Below are positions 1 through 8,694 of a stretch of DNA of 64,000 nt, one piece after another; position 1 is the stretch's first letter, and the number at the start of each line of letters is the position of its first letter. The notes under the pieces are model-generated. The model was not told the DNA's origin. It did not search any database and saw only the letters and a list, made by a program, of their open reading frames with translations. The translations under genes and the position numbers were made by a program. Origin of the DNA: Fulvivirgaceae bacterium JP3-4 (GTDB lineage Bacteria; Bacteroidota; Bacteroidia; Cytophagales; Cyclobacteriaceae). The DNA lies in contig JARKND010000001.1 of assembly GCA_029309925.1 (NCBI GenBank), positions 558,001 through 622,000 of the forward strand. Reading direction: 5' to 3'.

Positions 1-430
1 GAATTTTGCGGATAGCACCGAGCGCATGAAATGTAACCACGAACGGAATGCCCAGCTTCTGTTTAAGATCAGCGGCAACAAGCGCAGACATGAAAAAGTT
101 TGCATGGATCAGGTCATATGAGATGTTTTCCGATGTCATGAACTTTTCCACGTTCTCTGTAAACTCACTCATAAACGCGAGCAGCCTTTCTTTTTCAACA
201 AAATGCTGCGGACCCGCTTTGATGTGGATGATGCGGACGTTTCGGAACCACAGCACGATTGCCGGTAATTTTTCATTGTCGCAGCGTGTGAAGATATCAA
301 CATCATAGCCAAGCTGTGCGAGATGTTTTGCCAGTTCACCGACATATACGTTCTGCCCTCCGCTATCGACTCCGCCTAATGTTGCCAATGGGGACGCATG
401 CTCACTTATAAAAGCAATTTTCTTTTTCAT
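1..430 (-). CDS. Glycosyltransferase family 4, MshA/sucrose-phosphate-synthase-like (partial, 3' end outside window)
   Basis: The reading frame opens with ATG at 428-430 and runs off the left edge without a stop, so only about 143 N-terminal residues are visible. They start MKKKIAFISEHASPL and contain a glycine-rich loop, GGVDSGGQNVYVGELA, at about residues 19-34. This is characteristic of the acceptor-side Rossmann domain of GT4 enzymes such as MshA and sucrose-phosphate synthase. LIHANFFMSALVAADL and the following GIPFVVTFHALG are also typical. It starts 5 bp after the stop of the upstream glycosyltransferase, so the two are probably cotranscribed. The sugar donor and acceptor cannot be told from this fragment. 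Confidence 0.85.
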   Translation of the reverse strand, partial: MKKKIAFISEHASPLATLGGVDSGGQNVYVGELAKHLAQLGYDVDIFTRCDNEKLPAIVLWFRNVRIIHIKAGPQHFVEKERLLAFMSEFTENVEKFMTSENISYDLIHANFFMSALVAADLKQKLGIPFVVTFHALGAIRKI

Positions 431-435
431 TTTTT

Positions 436-1425
436 TTAGTTTAGCACAACATCTGCACGCTGTAGCGCTGGTGTACCGGATGTCACACGCTTAAAAAGAT
501 GCTCCCAATCTGAAACGAACCGTTCGATGTTAAATCGCCTGCCCGCAACTTGTCTCCCTTTCAGTCCAATCTCAGCTGCGAGTGTTGGGTTGGCAATGAG
601 ATCGTTCATTTTTCGAATCAGGTAGTCAATGTCTGTATGAATGAATCCTGAGACTTCGTTTTCAATGACCGTTACGAGTTCCGTTGTGGCAAGCCCAACT
701 ACCGGCACACCCATTGTCATCGCTTCAAGCACAGCCAGTCCGAGACTTGTGTAGCGGATCGGGTTGAAAAAAAACCTGTACTGACTGATGAATTCCGGTA
801 GTTGTGGATGTAATATTTCACCTAATCCACCGATTTTTTTTGTATCCATTCCGATGAGGTCTAATGGGACCTTTTCGCGAACCTCAAGGAAAATATCAAG
901 ACCGAGACGTCTTCCGCGCTCATTGAGGTTGTTGATCACCACGATGCCTTTGGGAATATCACCCTGGTAACTAACTCCGTTCGGTACTATGCCATGGTCG
1001 ATGACTACAGCAGGCGTGCTGCCATTGTCCCACATTACCTTATTGAAGTGTGTTACATGTACAAGAGTTATACTCGGGTCATTTACAACATGACGCGTAT
1101 CTGTTGGCACTTGCTGTGGCGGATCATGCTCAAGGTATATTTTCGGGAGCAAACGTTGTTCGTCCGAGAGAATCTCGTACTGGTCGTAGAGATAGTTTTT
1201 CGGGGTCTGGAAGAGTATGCAATCGAAAGAAATTTCTTTGACTGACTTGACATCAACTTCGATGACATTGTCTCCAAAAGGAAACGTACTACCGCGACCG
1301 ATGTATCCTTCTTCCTTTTTATTGCTGATCGGTATATAGATTTCGAAAGGACCTTGAGATAAATAGTAAAGGTAACTTCCATGAATATGCCAACTGAAAA
1401 CTCTGATTGTACGCTCACGCTTCAT
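436..1425 (-). CDS. Glycosyltransferase, GT4-like
   Basis: A 329-residue cytoplasmic protein with the two-domain look of GT-B glycosyltransferases. The C-terminal donor-binding region carries SLGLAVLEAMTMGVPVVGL at about residues 228-246, the nucleotide-sugar-binding E-x7-E type segment of family 4. The N-terminal part is less conserved and has no signal peptide. A GxNxxGRRxGLD-like stretch lies mid-protein. It is followed after 5 bp by a second GT4 gene on the same strand, suggesting joint work on a polysaccharide or glycolipid. The divergent neighbour is an ABC exporter. Family assignment is firm, substrate unknown. Confidence 0.8.
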   Translation of the reverse strand: MKRERTIRVFSWHIHGSYLYYLSQGPFEIYIPISNKKEEGYIGRGSTFPFGDNVIEVDVKSVKEISFDCILFQTPKNYLYDQYEILSDEQRLLPKIYLEHDPPQQVPTDTRHVVNDPSITLVHVTHFNKVMWDNGSTPAVVIDHGIVPNGVSYQGDIPKGIVVINNLNERGRRLGLDIFLEVREKVPLDLIGMDTKKIGGLGEILHPQLPEFISQYRFFFNPIRYTSLGLAVLEAMTMGVPVVGLATTELVTVIENEVSGFIHTDIDYLIRKMNDLIANPTLAAEIGLKGRQVAGRRFNIERFVSDWEHLFKRVTSGTPALQRADVVLN

Positions 1426-1485
1426 GGTATTGCTTTTAGAAGTAGCAAGCGGATAAAAATTCGAACCACACCTTCAAAGCGCTGT

Positions 1486-1520
1486 GCAGCTAGCCGCTCC
1501 ACACTTCCAACGCTAGCTGC
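1486..1520. promoter_or_regulatory. 9-bp perfect inverted repeat in divergent intergenic region
   Basis: GCAGCTAGC (1486-1494) and its reverse complement GCTAGCTGC (1512-1520) are separated by 17 bp in the 260-bp region between the divergent glycosyltransferase and ABC exporter genes. The placement fits an operator or a hairpin in a leader, but no regulator gene lies beside it and no clear promoter could be aligned. Functional role is inference only. Confidence 0.3.
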
Positions 1521-1684
1521 TTTCAAGCGGTTCTGGCGAGGAACTTCCACAGAAGCGTATGAAGCACTTTGGTGTTTCACCTCCATTCATGTACGTGAAA
1601 GATGTAATAATACAGTTCAGATTAAACTTCTTTTACCACGTGAGAACAGGGAATTTTGTATCCGAAATAACAACAGCCCCAAGA

Positions 1685-3487
1685 ATGCAAAATCCTTATT
1701 TATCGCTTCTTCGCACTGCGTGGAAATATGCGCGGGAAAAAAAGAAACGTTTCGTTTTAATATACAGCATGTTCGTTGTCGCTAACATTATTGTGGCAAT
1801 GAACCCACTTTTCTATGGATGGTTTATCAACCAACTTCAAAAAAATGGACTCGAAGTGCTGAGCACTGCATGGATCTATGTCGTTGGCTTTCTCGGGCTT
1901 CGCCTGCTCGAGTGGATGTTTCACGGACCAGCGAGAGTGATGGAACGACAGCTGGCGTTCCACGTTAGCAAAAACTACCTCGATGAGATTTATCACAAAG
2001 TGTTGCATCTCCCGGTGAGCTGGCACCAGGAACATCACAGCGGCTCAACTATTAGCCGACTGCGCAAAGCGTACGAGGCACTGCGCGATTTTTTTCAGCA
2101 AGGCTTCATCTATCTGTATTCGTTTGGAAAATTTATTTTTTCGTTTGCAGCGATGCTGTATTTCTCTCCGCTGTTCGGTTCTATCGGTGTAGCGTTGGGT
2201 GTCCTGACGGTGTGGATCATCATTCAGTTTGACAAGCCTTTCATCAGAACGCTTCGTGAAGTGAACGAGCGTGAACACGAGGTTTCATCAACACTGTTCG
2301 ACAGCCTTTCAAATATTTTGTCTGTGATCACGCTGCGCCTTGAGTCACGGATCCAAAAAGGTTTTATGGCGAAAGTGGCGAATGTGTTTCCTCCTTTCAA
2401 ACGAAACGTTACCATCAATGAGTGGAAATGGTTTACAGCGCAGATGATGGTGGGATTGATCTATGCCGTAATCACCATCGGCTACGTGTATCAGCACTAC
2501 ACGCCTGGCGAAACGTTTATGATCGGTGGCCTGATCATCCTTCTTGGATATGTCAACCAGTTTACAAGCGTGTTCAATGATATCGCTTCGCAGTATACGC
2601 AGATTGTGAAATACAACACCGATGTTCAGAATGCGCGCGGTCTTGAGGTAGCGTTTGCAGAACGAAAGATAAAGTCTGAGGAAAAATTCCCGGAAGCTTG
2701 GGATAAGATAGAAATTGAAAAACTGAATTTTGTTCGTCATGATCCGTCAGGCAAGCGCAAGGCATCGGGCCTTGTTGACCTGAACATGCGCATCAAACGC
2801 GGTGAGCGCATTGCACTCATCGGTGAAAGCGGAAGTGGGAAGAGCACATTGTTAACTTTGTTGAGAGGCTTGCATGATGCCAGTCCTGGCAATAAGACAA
2901 CGCTTGACGGTAAGGAGATTGCGTTTGACTCCATCGCCAACACGGTAACATTGTTTCCCCAGGAGCCGGAGATATTTGAAAACACGATCTTGTACAACAT
3001 TACGCTTGGCTTGCCATTCTCCGATGAAGAAGTGATGAAAGTGTGTCGGGCTGCGAAGTTCGATGAGGTTCTGAAAAATCTGCCGGAAGGTCTTCACACG
3101 CATATTCAGGAAAAAGGTGTAAACCTCTCCGGTGGCCAGAAGCAACGTCTCGCACTTGCGCGGGGAATCCTTGCTGCGCAACAGAGCACGATTGTGTTGC
3201 TGGACGAACCAACAAGCAGTATCGATCCGCGTACCGAGAAACTTATATACAATGAGTTGTTCAACGAATTCTCAAACAAAGCAGTCATTTCATCTCTGCA
3301 TAGATTGCATCTGCTGAGGAGCTTTGACTATATCTATGTGTTAAGAGACGGTTCGGTGATCGAAGAGGGAAGTTTTGAATTCCTGAAGCGATACAGTCTT
3401 GTGTTCCAGGAAATGTGGAACCACCAGGCTACTGCAGCCCGGCAGGAACAGGAAGAGTTGTTGCCGAAGTTGAACGTAGCGCTCTAA
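1685..3487 (+). CDS. ABC exporter, fused permease and ATP-binding domains
   Basis: A 600-residue half-transporter of the ABC-B (MsbA/lipid or drug exporter) type. The N-terminal half has about six hydrophobic segments, starting with LIYSMFVVANIIVAMNPLFY. The C-terminal half is a complete nucleotide-binding domain: Walker A GESGSGKST, Q-loop FPQEPE, signature LSGGQKQR, Walker B STIVLLDEPTSS and H-loop SLHRLH. The frame is open upstream to 1559, but ATG 1685 (MQNPYLSLLRTAWKYAREKK) gives the normal exporter N-terminus, whereas the extra 42 residues resemble nothing. It is divergent from two glycosyltransferases, so a glycolipid or polysaccharide precursor is a plausible cargo. It would work as a dimer in the inner membrane. 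Confidence 0.88.
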   Translation: MQNPYLSLLRTAWKYAREKKKRFVLIYSMFVVANIIVAMNPLFYGWFINQLQKNGLEVLSTAWIYVVGFLGLRLLEWMFHGPARVMERQLAFHVSKNYLDEIYHKVLHLPVSWHQEHHSGSTISRLRKAYEALRDFFQQGFIYLYSFGKFIFSFAAMLYFSPLFGSIGVALGVLTVWIIIQFDKPFIRTLREVNEREHEVSSTLFDSLSNILSVITLRLESRIQKGFMAKVANVFPPFKRNVTINEWKWFTAQMMVGLIYAVITIGYVYQHYTPGETFMIGGLIILLGYVNQFTSVFNDIASQYTQIVKYNTDVQNARGLEVAFAERKIKSEEKFPEAWDKIEIEKLNFVRHDPSGKRKASGLVDLNMRIKRGERIALIGESGSGKSTLLTLLRGLHDASPGNKTTLDGKEIAFDSIANTVTLFPQEPEIFENTILYNITLGLPFSDEEVMKVCRAAKFDEVLKNLPEGLHTHIQEKGVNLSGGQKQRLALARGILAAQQSTIVLLDEPTSSIDPRTEKLIYNELFNEFSNKAVISSLHRLHLLRSFDYIYVLRDGSVIEEGSFEFLKRYSLVFQEMWNHQATAARQEQEELLPKLNVAL

Positions 3488-3496
3488 AAAAGCGAA

Positions 3497-3527
3497 AGCC
3501 ACAGTTGAGGCTGTGGATTTTTGTTTT
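3497..3527 (+). terminator. Intrinsic terminator after ABC exporter
   Basis: CCACAG (3499-3504) pairs with CTGTGG (3511-3516) around a 6-nt loop, followed by ATTTTTGTTTT. It lies 10 bp after the exporter stop codon and just before the convergent DPM1-like gene ends. Confidence 0.7.
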
Positions 3528-3543
3528 GATCGGATATGTCTGC

Positions 3544-4323
3544 CTAGGCGGCTTCCGGAATATTTTCAACTGCTTTGTATGACTGAGGAATGTATTTTTT
3601 GAACCAACTTTGAACGGTCATCTGCAGTACGCCAAAGAATGCTTCCTTGAAAATTCCAGCAGACATTTTTGATTCTCCTCTTGTGCGATCGGTGAAAATG
3701 ATCGGCACCTCACCCAGCTTAAAACCATATTTCCACGCAAGGAACTTCATTTCGATCTGGAAGGCGTAGCCGACAAATTTCACGCGGTCGAGTGGAATGG
3801 TTTCAAGAACTTCCCGCTTGTAGCAGACAAATCCGGCAGTCGTATCACTGATCGGCATACTGGTGATGAGACGCACGTATGTGCTTGCAAAATAGGAGAG
3901 GAGCACTCTTCCCATCGGCCAGTTGACGACATTTACTCCCGTGGCGTAGCGAGAGCCGATCGATAATTCGATATCATTTCGGTAACAGGCATCATACAGG
4001 TGAACGAGATCTTTGGGATCGTGCGAAAAATCAGCATCCATTTCGAGGATATAATCATAACCCCGGGCTATAGCGTACTTGAATCCTGCAATGTAGGCAG
4101 TGCCGAGGCCTTGTTTGCCCGGCCTTTTCATCAATTGCAGTCTCGGTTCTTTTGTGTTAAATCTTGTTTGTAGGTCTTCAACAATCTCCGCAGTTCCGTC
4201 TGGCGAATTGTCGTCAACAATCAGCACGTGAAATTGCTTGGGCAAGGCAAAAACCGCTTCAATAATGGCGCGGATGTTTTCACGTTCCTTGTAGGTTGGT
4301 ATAATTACGATAGCATCACTCAT
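3544..4323 (-). CDS. Polyprenol-phosphate mannosyltransferase (DPM1-like GT2)
   Basis: A 259-residue GT-A enzyme. IIPTYKERENI near residue 8, VDDNSPDGTAEI around residues 36-47 and the DADFSHDP motif (about residues 96-103) are the donor- and metal-binding signatures of dolichol/polyprenol-phosphate mannosyl- or glucosyltransferases. GSRYATG and KMSAGIFKEA are also family-typical. It lacks the C-terminal membrane anchor of long DPM enzymes, so it is the short DPM1 form. It transfers a hexose from an NDP-sugar to polyprenyl phosphate at the inner face of the membrane, for lipid-linked glycan synthesis or protein glycosylation. A good Bacteroidota promoter lies just upstream. Confidence 0.88.
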   Translation of the reverse strand: MSDAIVIIPTYKERENIRAIIEAVFALPKQFHVLIVDDNSPDGTAEIVEDLQTRFNTKEPRLQLMKRPGKQGLGTAYIAGFKYAIARGYDYILEMDADFSHDPKDLVHLYDACYRNDIELSIGSRYATGVNVVNWPMGRVLLSYFASTYVRLITSMPISDTTAGFVCYKREVLETIPLDRVKFVGYAFQIEMKFLAWKYGFKLGEVPIIFTDRTRGESKMSAGIFKEAFFGVLQMTVQSWFKKYIPQSYKAVENIPEAA

Positions 4324-4345
4324 GTTGACATGATTCGTGTTATAA

Positions 4346-4376
4346 CAAAGCTATAAAAACCACCGTTTTTTACAAT
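4346..4376 (-). promoter_or_regulatory. Bacteroidota-type promoter of the DPM1-like gene
   Basis: Read on the minus strand, ATTG (4376-4373) is followed after 19 bp by TAGCTTTG (4353-4346), matching the -33 TTTG / -7 TAnnTTTG consensus known for Bacteroides primary sigma factor. Transcription would start near 4339, leaving a leader of about 16 nt. Confidence 0.6.
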
Positions 4377-4505
4377 CGTTTTCGGATGCACTGCTTCTTT
4401 TTTTCGCTGAGGGTCAAATTTGGCGATGCCGCGCTAGTTTAAGGGGTTTGATGGCTGGATATGCGGTTAAAAAGTCACCCAATTTGCACAACTGGCCAGC
4501 GCACG

Positions 4506-4537
4506 AAAAAAAGCTGCCTGCTAAGAAAACAGGCAGC
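4506..4537 (-). terminator. Intrinsic terminator of the EF-G-like gene
   Basis: GCTGCCTG (4513-4520) and CAGGCAGC (4530-4537) form a perfect 8-bp stem with a 9-nt loop. On the minus strand it is followed by seven T. It lies about 22 bp beyond the stop codon of the EF-G-like gene. Confidence 0.85.
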
Positions 4538-4559
4538 CATTAAAATAAGTTCGACTTGG

Positions 4560-6686
4560 TTAAACGACCTCTAGCTCCTGCGTTGCCTTCGCTACCTGCT
4601 GCTGGATCTCATGAGGCACCGGGGCATATTCTGCGAGTTGCTGATGAAACCTTGCCCGCCCCTGGGTTAAAGAGCGCAATGCAGTTGAATAGCGATCAAG
4701 TTCAGCCAGCGGAACGCGGGCTTTAATGACCTGGTGCTGCCCATTGCTGTCCATACCCATGATCAATGCTCTTCGCGTTTGCAGGTCGCCCATCACTTCG
4801 CCCATCACTTCTTCCGGAAGGAATACTTCCACATCATAAATCGGCTCAAGCAGTTGTGGCTCTGCGCGCATAAAGGCATCCTTAAATGCCATCATGCCCG
4901 CAATCTTAAACGAGATATCATTTGAATCAACAGCGTGCATCTTACCATCAAAAACACAGACGCGAACATCGCGCACGCGGGAACCCGAGATCGGACCTTC
5001 TTCCATTTTTTCCATGACGCCTTTCAGAATTGATGGAATGAAACGCATATCGATTACGCCACCGACAATGCAGTTGTAAAACGCAAGCCTACCGCCCCAA
5101 GGCAAATCAATCACTTCTTTTCCCCGCACGTTATATTCTTCAGGCTCCGGCATTCCTTCAAAGTACGGTTCAATCTTCATGTGCACCTCACCAAACTGCC
5201 CTGCTCCGCCACTTTGCTTTTTGTGACGATAGCTCGCAATCGCAGGCCTGCGGATGGTTTCGCGATACGATATTCTCGGTGTCTCAAACCGGATGTGAAG
5301 TTTGTAGACATTCTCGAGATACCACTTGCATACTGCCAGGTGCAATTCACCCTGGGCGGAAAGGATCAATTGTTTCAGTTCCTTCGAGTATTCCACTTGA
5401 AGCGTTGGGTCCTCCTGGTGGATCTTGCTCAACACTTCACCGATTTTTTCATCGTCATTTTTGCTCAACGCCACAATCGCAGTACGAATTCTTGGCTCTG
5501 GAAATTCGATGGGCTGAATGGTGACCTCGTATCCTTTGGCGCGCAGTGTCTGGTTTGTGTATGTGTCTTTCAATTTTAGTGTTGCACCGATGTCGCCTGT
5601 CACGAGCTTTTCAACAGGAGTTCGGTTCTTCCCGTCCATGATGAACAACTGGTGAATTTTTTCTGTGGCTCCGGTCTGGCTGTTTATCAGTTCGCTGCCG
5701 GCATTGATCTCGCCAGAGATAACTTTGAAGAAAGATAGTTTTCCGAGGTTCGGTTCGAGGTGGGTTTTGAAAACGAATAGCACGGTGGGTTTTGCCGGAT
5801 CGTAGGGGAGATCTTGTCCTGCAGAATTTTTTTCGGGTTTTGCTTCGAGCGCAGTGGGAGCAACGTTGTCGATGAACCCCATCATTCGTCCGCTGCCCAT
5901 ATTCTTTTTGGCCGACATACAGAACACCGGGAACAGGTCGTGGTGGATCATGCCGAGTTTTAAGCCCTGACGCATTTCATCTTCATCAAGTGTGCCCTGC
6001 TCGAAATATTTCTCCATCAGTTTTTCGTCATTCTCTGCGGCTTTCTCAACCAGTTCGTTATGAAGGATATTTGCCCTTTCTTTTTCGTCATCCGGGATCG
6101 GGAGTTTTTTTGGCTTTCCTCCGTCTACCGGAAACTTATACATCACCATTTTTAACAGATCGATAATCGCGTTGAAGCCTTCGCCCGGGTTGTACGGATA
6201 TTGGACTTGTGTGACCGCATTTCCAAAACTTTGCTTCAGTTCTCCAAGCGCAGCATCGAAATCTCCTTTCGGATGATCCACCTGGTTGATCGCAAAAATC
6301 GTTGGCTTTTTGTAGCGGTCGATGTAATCCCAGATGAGGTTTGTTCCGACTTCAACCCCGTGCTGCGCGTTGATCACCAGCACGCAGGTGTCGGCTACGC
6401 GCACCGATGAGATCATCTCTCCGATGAAATCGTCAAATCCAGGTGTGTCGATGATATTGATCTTATAATCCTGCCACTCGGTGTGAAGTGATGTGGCAAA
6501 AACCGAATTCCCGCGCTCGTGTTCAATCTCGTGGAAATCAGAAACTGTGTTTTGTGCTTCGATAGTACCTCTCCGGTGAACGATACCGGCTTCGAAAATC
6601 ATGTCTTCGGCCAGCAAAGTTTTGCCGGCCTTAGGCGCGCCCAACAGAACAATGTTCTTGATGTGTTTTTCATCATAGACTTTCAT
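4560..6686 (-). CDS. Elongation factor G-like GTPase (EF-G2 type)
   Basis: A 708-residue protein with the full EF-G domain order: GTP-binding domain, domain II (about 300-390), and domains III-V to the end. The GTPase motifs differ from translational EF-G. The P-loop is GAPKAGKT (16-23), switch I ends ERGNS instead of ERGIT, G3 is DTPGFDDF (80-87) with Phe at the catalytic His position, and G4 is NQVD (134-137) instead of NKxD. Such changes are known in the EF-G2 branch, which has little ribosome-stimulated GTPase activity in the cases studied. It is unlikely to be the sole translocase, so a main fusA is expected elsewhere. Monocistronic, with its own terminator. The role is not known to me. 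Confidence 0.85.
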   Translation of the reverse strand: MKVYDEKHIKNIVLLGAPKAGKTLLAEDMIFEAGIVHRRGTIEAQNTVSDFHEIEHERGNSVFATSLHTEWQDYKINIIDTPGFDDFIGEMISSVRVADTCVLVINAQHGVEVGTNLIWDYIDRYKKPTIFAINQVDHPKGDFDAALGELKQSFGNAVTQVQYPYNPGEGFNAIIDLLKMVMYKFPVDGGKPKKLPIPDDEKERANILHNELVEKAAENDEKLMEKYFEQGTLDEDEMRQGLKLGMIHHDLFPVFCMSAKKNMGSGRMMGFIDNVAPTALEAKPEKNSAGQDLPYDPAKPTVLFVFKTHLEPNLGKLSFFKVISGEINAGSELINSQTGATEKIHQLFIMDGKNRTPVEKLVTGDIGATLKLKDTYTNQTLRAKGYEVTIQPIEFPEPRIRTAIVALSKNDDEKIGEVLSKIHQEDPTLQVEYSKELKQLILSAQGELHLAVCKWYLENVYKLHIRFETPRISYRETIRRPAIASYRHKKQSGGAGQFGEVHMKIEPYFEGMPEPEEYNVRGKEVIDLPWGGRLAFYNCIVGGVIDMRFIPSILKGVMEKMEEGPISGSRVRDVRVCVFDGKMHAVDSNDISFKIAGMMAFKDAFMRAEPQLLEPIYDVEVFLPEEVMGEVMGDLQTRRALIMGMDSNGQHQVIKARVPLAELDRYSTALRSLTQGRARFHQQLAEYAPVPHEIQQQVAKATQELEVV

Positions 6687-6837
6687 AAGTGTAATGATTA
6701 ATGGTGATGGAGATAAAGAAAGGATGGGCCGTTTTCAGGAAGCATTTCATCTCGCATAATGAATTCGTGTTATGACTCATAAAGCGACTACTAAAAAAGG
6801 CCGGAAAAAAGAATGGGGAAATGAATGTAGGGAAAAA

Positions 6838-7115
6838 AGCTGAAAGCTTAAAGCTAAAAGCATAAAGGTTGACTTACCTTAAATTCCATATTCACACTAT
6901 GTTTTAATGCTGTTTCAATGGGATAGTGGCTTAATGCAGCACGATCTGCTTTCAGAAAAAAGCGAAACCTGAAAGCATAAAGCTTGACTTATGTTAAATT
7001 CGGATGCACACTACCTTTTTTGTGTGGTTGGTGGGGAGTGGGCTTCATACAACAAGATCTCCTTTCAGCTTTAAGCTTTCTGCCTTTAGCTTTGAGCTTT
7101 CCGCTTTAAGCTTTC
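6838..7115. repeat. Intergenic word array (unit AGCTTTN) in inverted orientation, plus diverged ~95-bp duplication
   Basis: The 500-bp gap between the EF-G-like gene and the porin holds two kinds of repeat. First, a word of the form AAAGCTN/NAGCTTT is repeated at 6838-6868 and, inverted, about seven times at 7066-7112. Second, the segment starting GCATAAAG-TTGACTTA near 6862 recurs diverged near 6976, about 115 bp later, with matching landmarks such as TTAAATTC, CACACTA, AGTGG and GATCT. No open reading frame here looks coding. Confidence 0.6.
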
Positions 7116-7175
7116 TCCATTCCACAGGTGTAAGGAAATGGCCGGTTATCCACAATAACAGCTTTCGGGCGGCTA

Positions 7176-7183
7176 TACTTTTG
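7176..7183 (+). promoter_or_regulatory. Putative -7 element of porin gene
   Basis: TACTTTTG fits TAnnTTTG and lies 24 bp upstream of the porin ATG. No convincing -33 TTTG was found at the usual distance, so this rests on one half-site. Confidence 0.4.
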
Positions 7184-7206
7184 CCACTGATTAAATCCCC
7201 ATAAGC

Positions 7207-8541
7207 ATGAAGAAGATTGCGACATTACTTCTGTTCGCCTTGGCTGCAAACGCATATGCCCAGACGGACAGCACTCAAACAGCGGACGACCTCTTTGATC
7301 TTTCTCTGGAAGAGCTTCTAAAGATCGACCTTGTAGACAAGAATTTCTATCTCTACGGTTACATCAATTCGAACTTTCAAAAAACATTCTCATATCCATC
7401 ACTTAACGCGGATGGCACTACTGCGACAGCTTCCGACCCATACGAGTGGGATCCTGTTAAAAATTTCCATATCTACGGAAAAGGGAATTTCACTGGAAAG
7501 ATCGGATACCTTTTCAACCTCGCGCGCAATAATGATTTCCTCGAGATCAGAAATGCCTGGGGAAATTTTGCGTTGTCTGATGCATTTCAGATCCGTGTTG
7601 GTAAAATGTACCGGAAGTTCGGCTTATACAATGAGCGACTCGATCAGATTCCAACATTTATCGGCATTGAAGCGCCTGAGATGCTCGATGCAGACCACTT
7701 GTTTCTGACGCGTACAACAAACTTTATGGTGCACGGTGAATTCCAAAGCCCGAGGAGTGTAATTTCTTACGCGCTGATGACCGACAATGGTGAAGGCGGA
7801 CCGAAGAAAGGTGTTGTATCACTCGGATGGGACCTCCGCTATAAGTCATATGTGAATTCATTGATCATTGGTACGTCAGGGTACTCCTCAAGCATCAGTG
7901 ATCGCAAAACCACTTCTACTGTTGATTTTGGAAACGGTTCACCTCGTGGTGGAATTCTGCCATGGATGGATGGTGATCGTTTTAACGTGATGGGCGTCTT
8001 CCTTGAGAAACAAATTGGCAATGTATTGATCCAATCAGAATACTACAGCGCTGCACACAAGGCTGAGCGCAACCCTAACATGGTCCTCGCGCTGATCAAC
8101 GATGCGGGATTAAATTCAGCACAGCGCGACAGATTTCTTGTGTCGAATGAAGATCAGCCAAACGACATGCTTACGGCATTCGATGTAAAGCGCCACGTGA
8201 GTTACAACGTACAGACATGGTACATTCGTCTCGGCTACAACATTCAGTCGAAAATCGGCCAATTTGTGCCTTACGTATTTCTCGACTGGATGAGCCACCC
8301 GGAAGTAATTCGAAACAAAGATTTCGGTGGTGATGACGAATCTGGCCTGGCTGATGACGGAAAATTCTGGAAACCTTCTGCGGGCGTAGTATATCGCCCC
8401 GTGTCAAACGTAGCCATCAAACTTGACGGAAGCTATCACGTACAAAACTTCAATGGCAAGCAGGTTTCTTATCCGGAGCTGAGATTGGATTTTTCGTTTG
8501 CTTTTAGTAATAATCAGATTGAGAAGGTGATTGGCAACTAA
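7207..8541 (+). CDS. Outer-membrane beta-barrel porin
   Basis: A 444-residue exported protein. Residues 1-18 are a signal peptide ending AYA before QTDSTQ. A short acidic segment, LFDLSLEELLKIDL (about 30-43), comes next and resembles the N-terminal helix of many Bacteroidota outer-membrane proteins. The rest is alternating hydrophobic and aromatic strands (FYLYGYINSNF, FQIRVGKMYRKFGL, VAIKLDGSYHVQNF) ending in FSFAFSNN, consistent with a 16-18-strand barrel of the phosphate-selective porin/OprP-like class. The substrate cannot be inferred. It is transcribed alone, with a bidirectional terminator downstream. Confidence 0.75.
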   Translation: MKKIATLLLFALAANAYAQTDSTQTADDLFDLSLEELLKIDLVDKNFYLYGYINSNFQKTFSYPSLNADGTTATASDPYEWDPVKNFHIYGKGNFTGKIGYLFNLARNNDFLEIRNAWGNFALSDAFQIRVGKMYRKFGLYNERLDQIPTFIGIEAPEMLDADHLFLTRTTNFMVHGEFQSPRSVISYALMTDNGEGGPKKGVVSLGWDLRYKSYVNSLIIGTSGYSSSISDRKTTSTVDFGNGSPRGGILPWMDGDRFNVMGVFLEKQIGNVLIQSEYYSAAHKAERNPNMVLALINDAGLNSAQRDRFLVSNEDQPNDMLTAFDVKRHVSYNVQTWYIRLGYNIQSKIGQFVPYVFLDWMSHPEVIRNKDFGGDDESGLADDGKFWKPSAGVVYRPVSNVAIKLDGSYHVQNFNGKQVSYPELRLDFSFAFSNNQIEKVIGN

Positions 8542-8552
8542 ACAAAATTAAG

Positions 8553-8690
8553 ATTTTAGATTTTAGATTTTAGATTTTAGATTTGAGTGTATGTGAATTC
8601 TATATTGACCATTACGAATACTAATGAAAAAGCCGGGACGTCATATCACCGGCTTTTTATTCTTAAATCTAAAGTCTAAAGTCTAAAATC
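8553..8690. repeat. ATTTTAG heptamer array with inverted partner flanking a terminator
   Basis: Four perfect tandem copies of ATTTTAG occupy 8553-8580, with a fifth degenerate copy. The inverted word (CTAAAAT, CTAAAGT) recurs three to four times at 8664-8690. The two arms enclose the terminator hairpin between the convergent porin and speA genes. Confidence 0.75.
8627..8658. terminator. Bidirectional terminator between porin and speA
   Basis: AAAAAGCCGG (8627-8636) pairs perfectly with CCGGCTTTTT (8649-8658) around a 12-nt loop. The A/T-rich ends serve both strands, so it can end the porin (+) and speA (-) transcripts. Confidence 0.85.
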
Positions 8691-8694
8691 AAAC

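Noticed and set aside
7004-7204. 66-codon plus-strand frame before the porin
   Set aside because: It translates the AGCTTTN repeat (SFKLSAFSFELSALSF) and is low-complexity.
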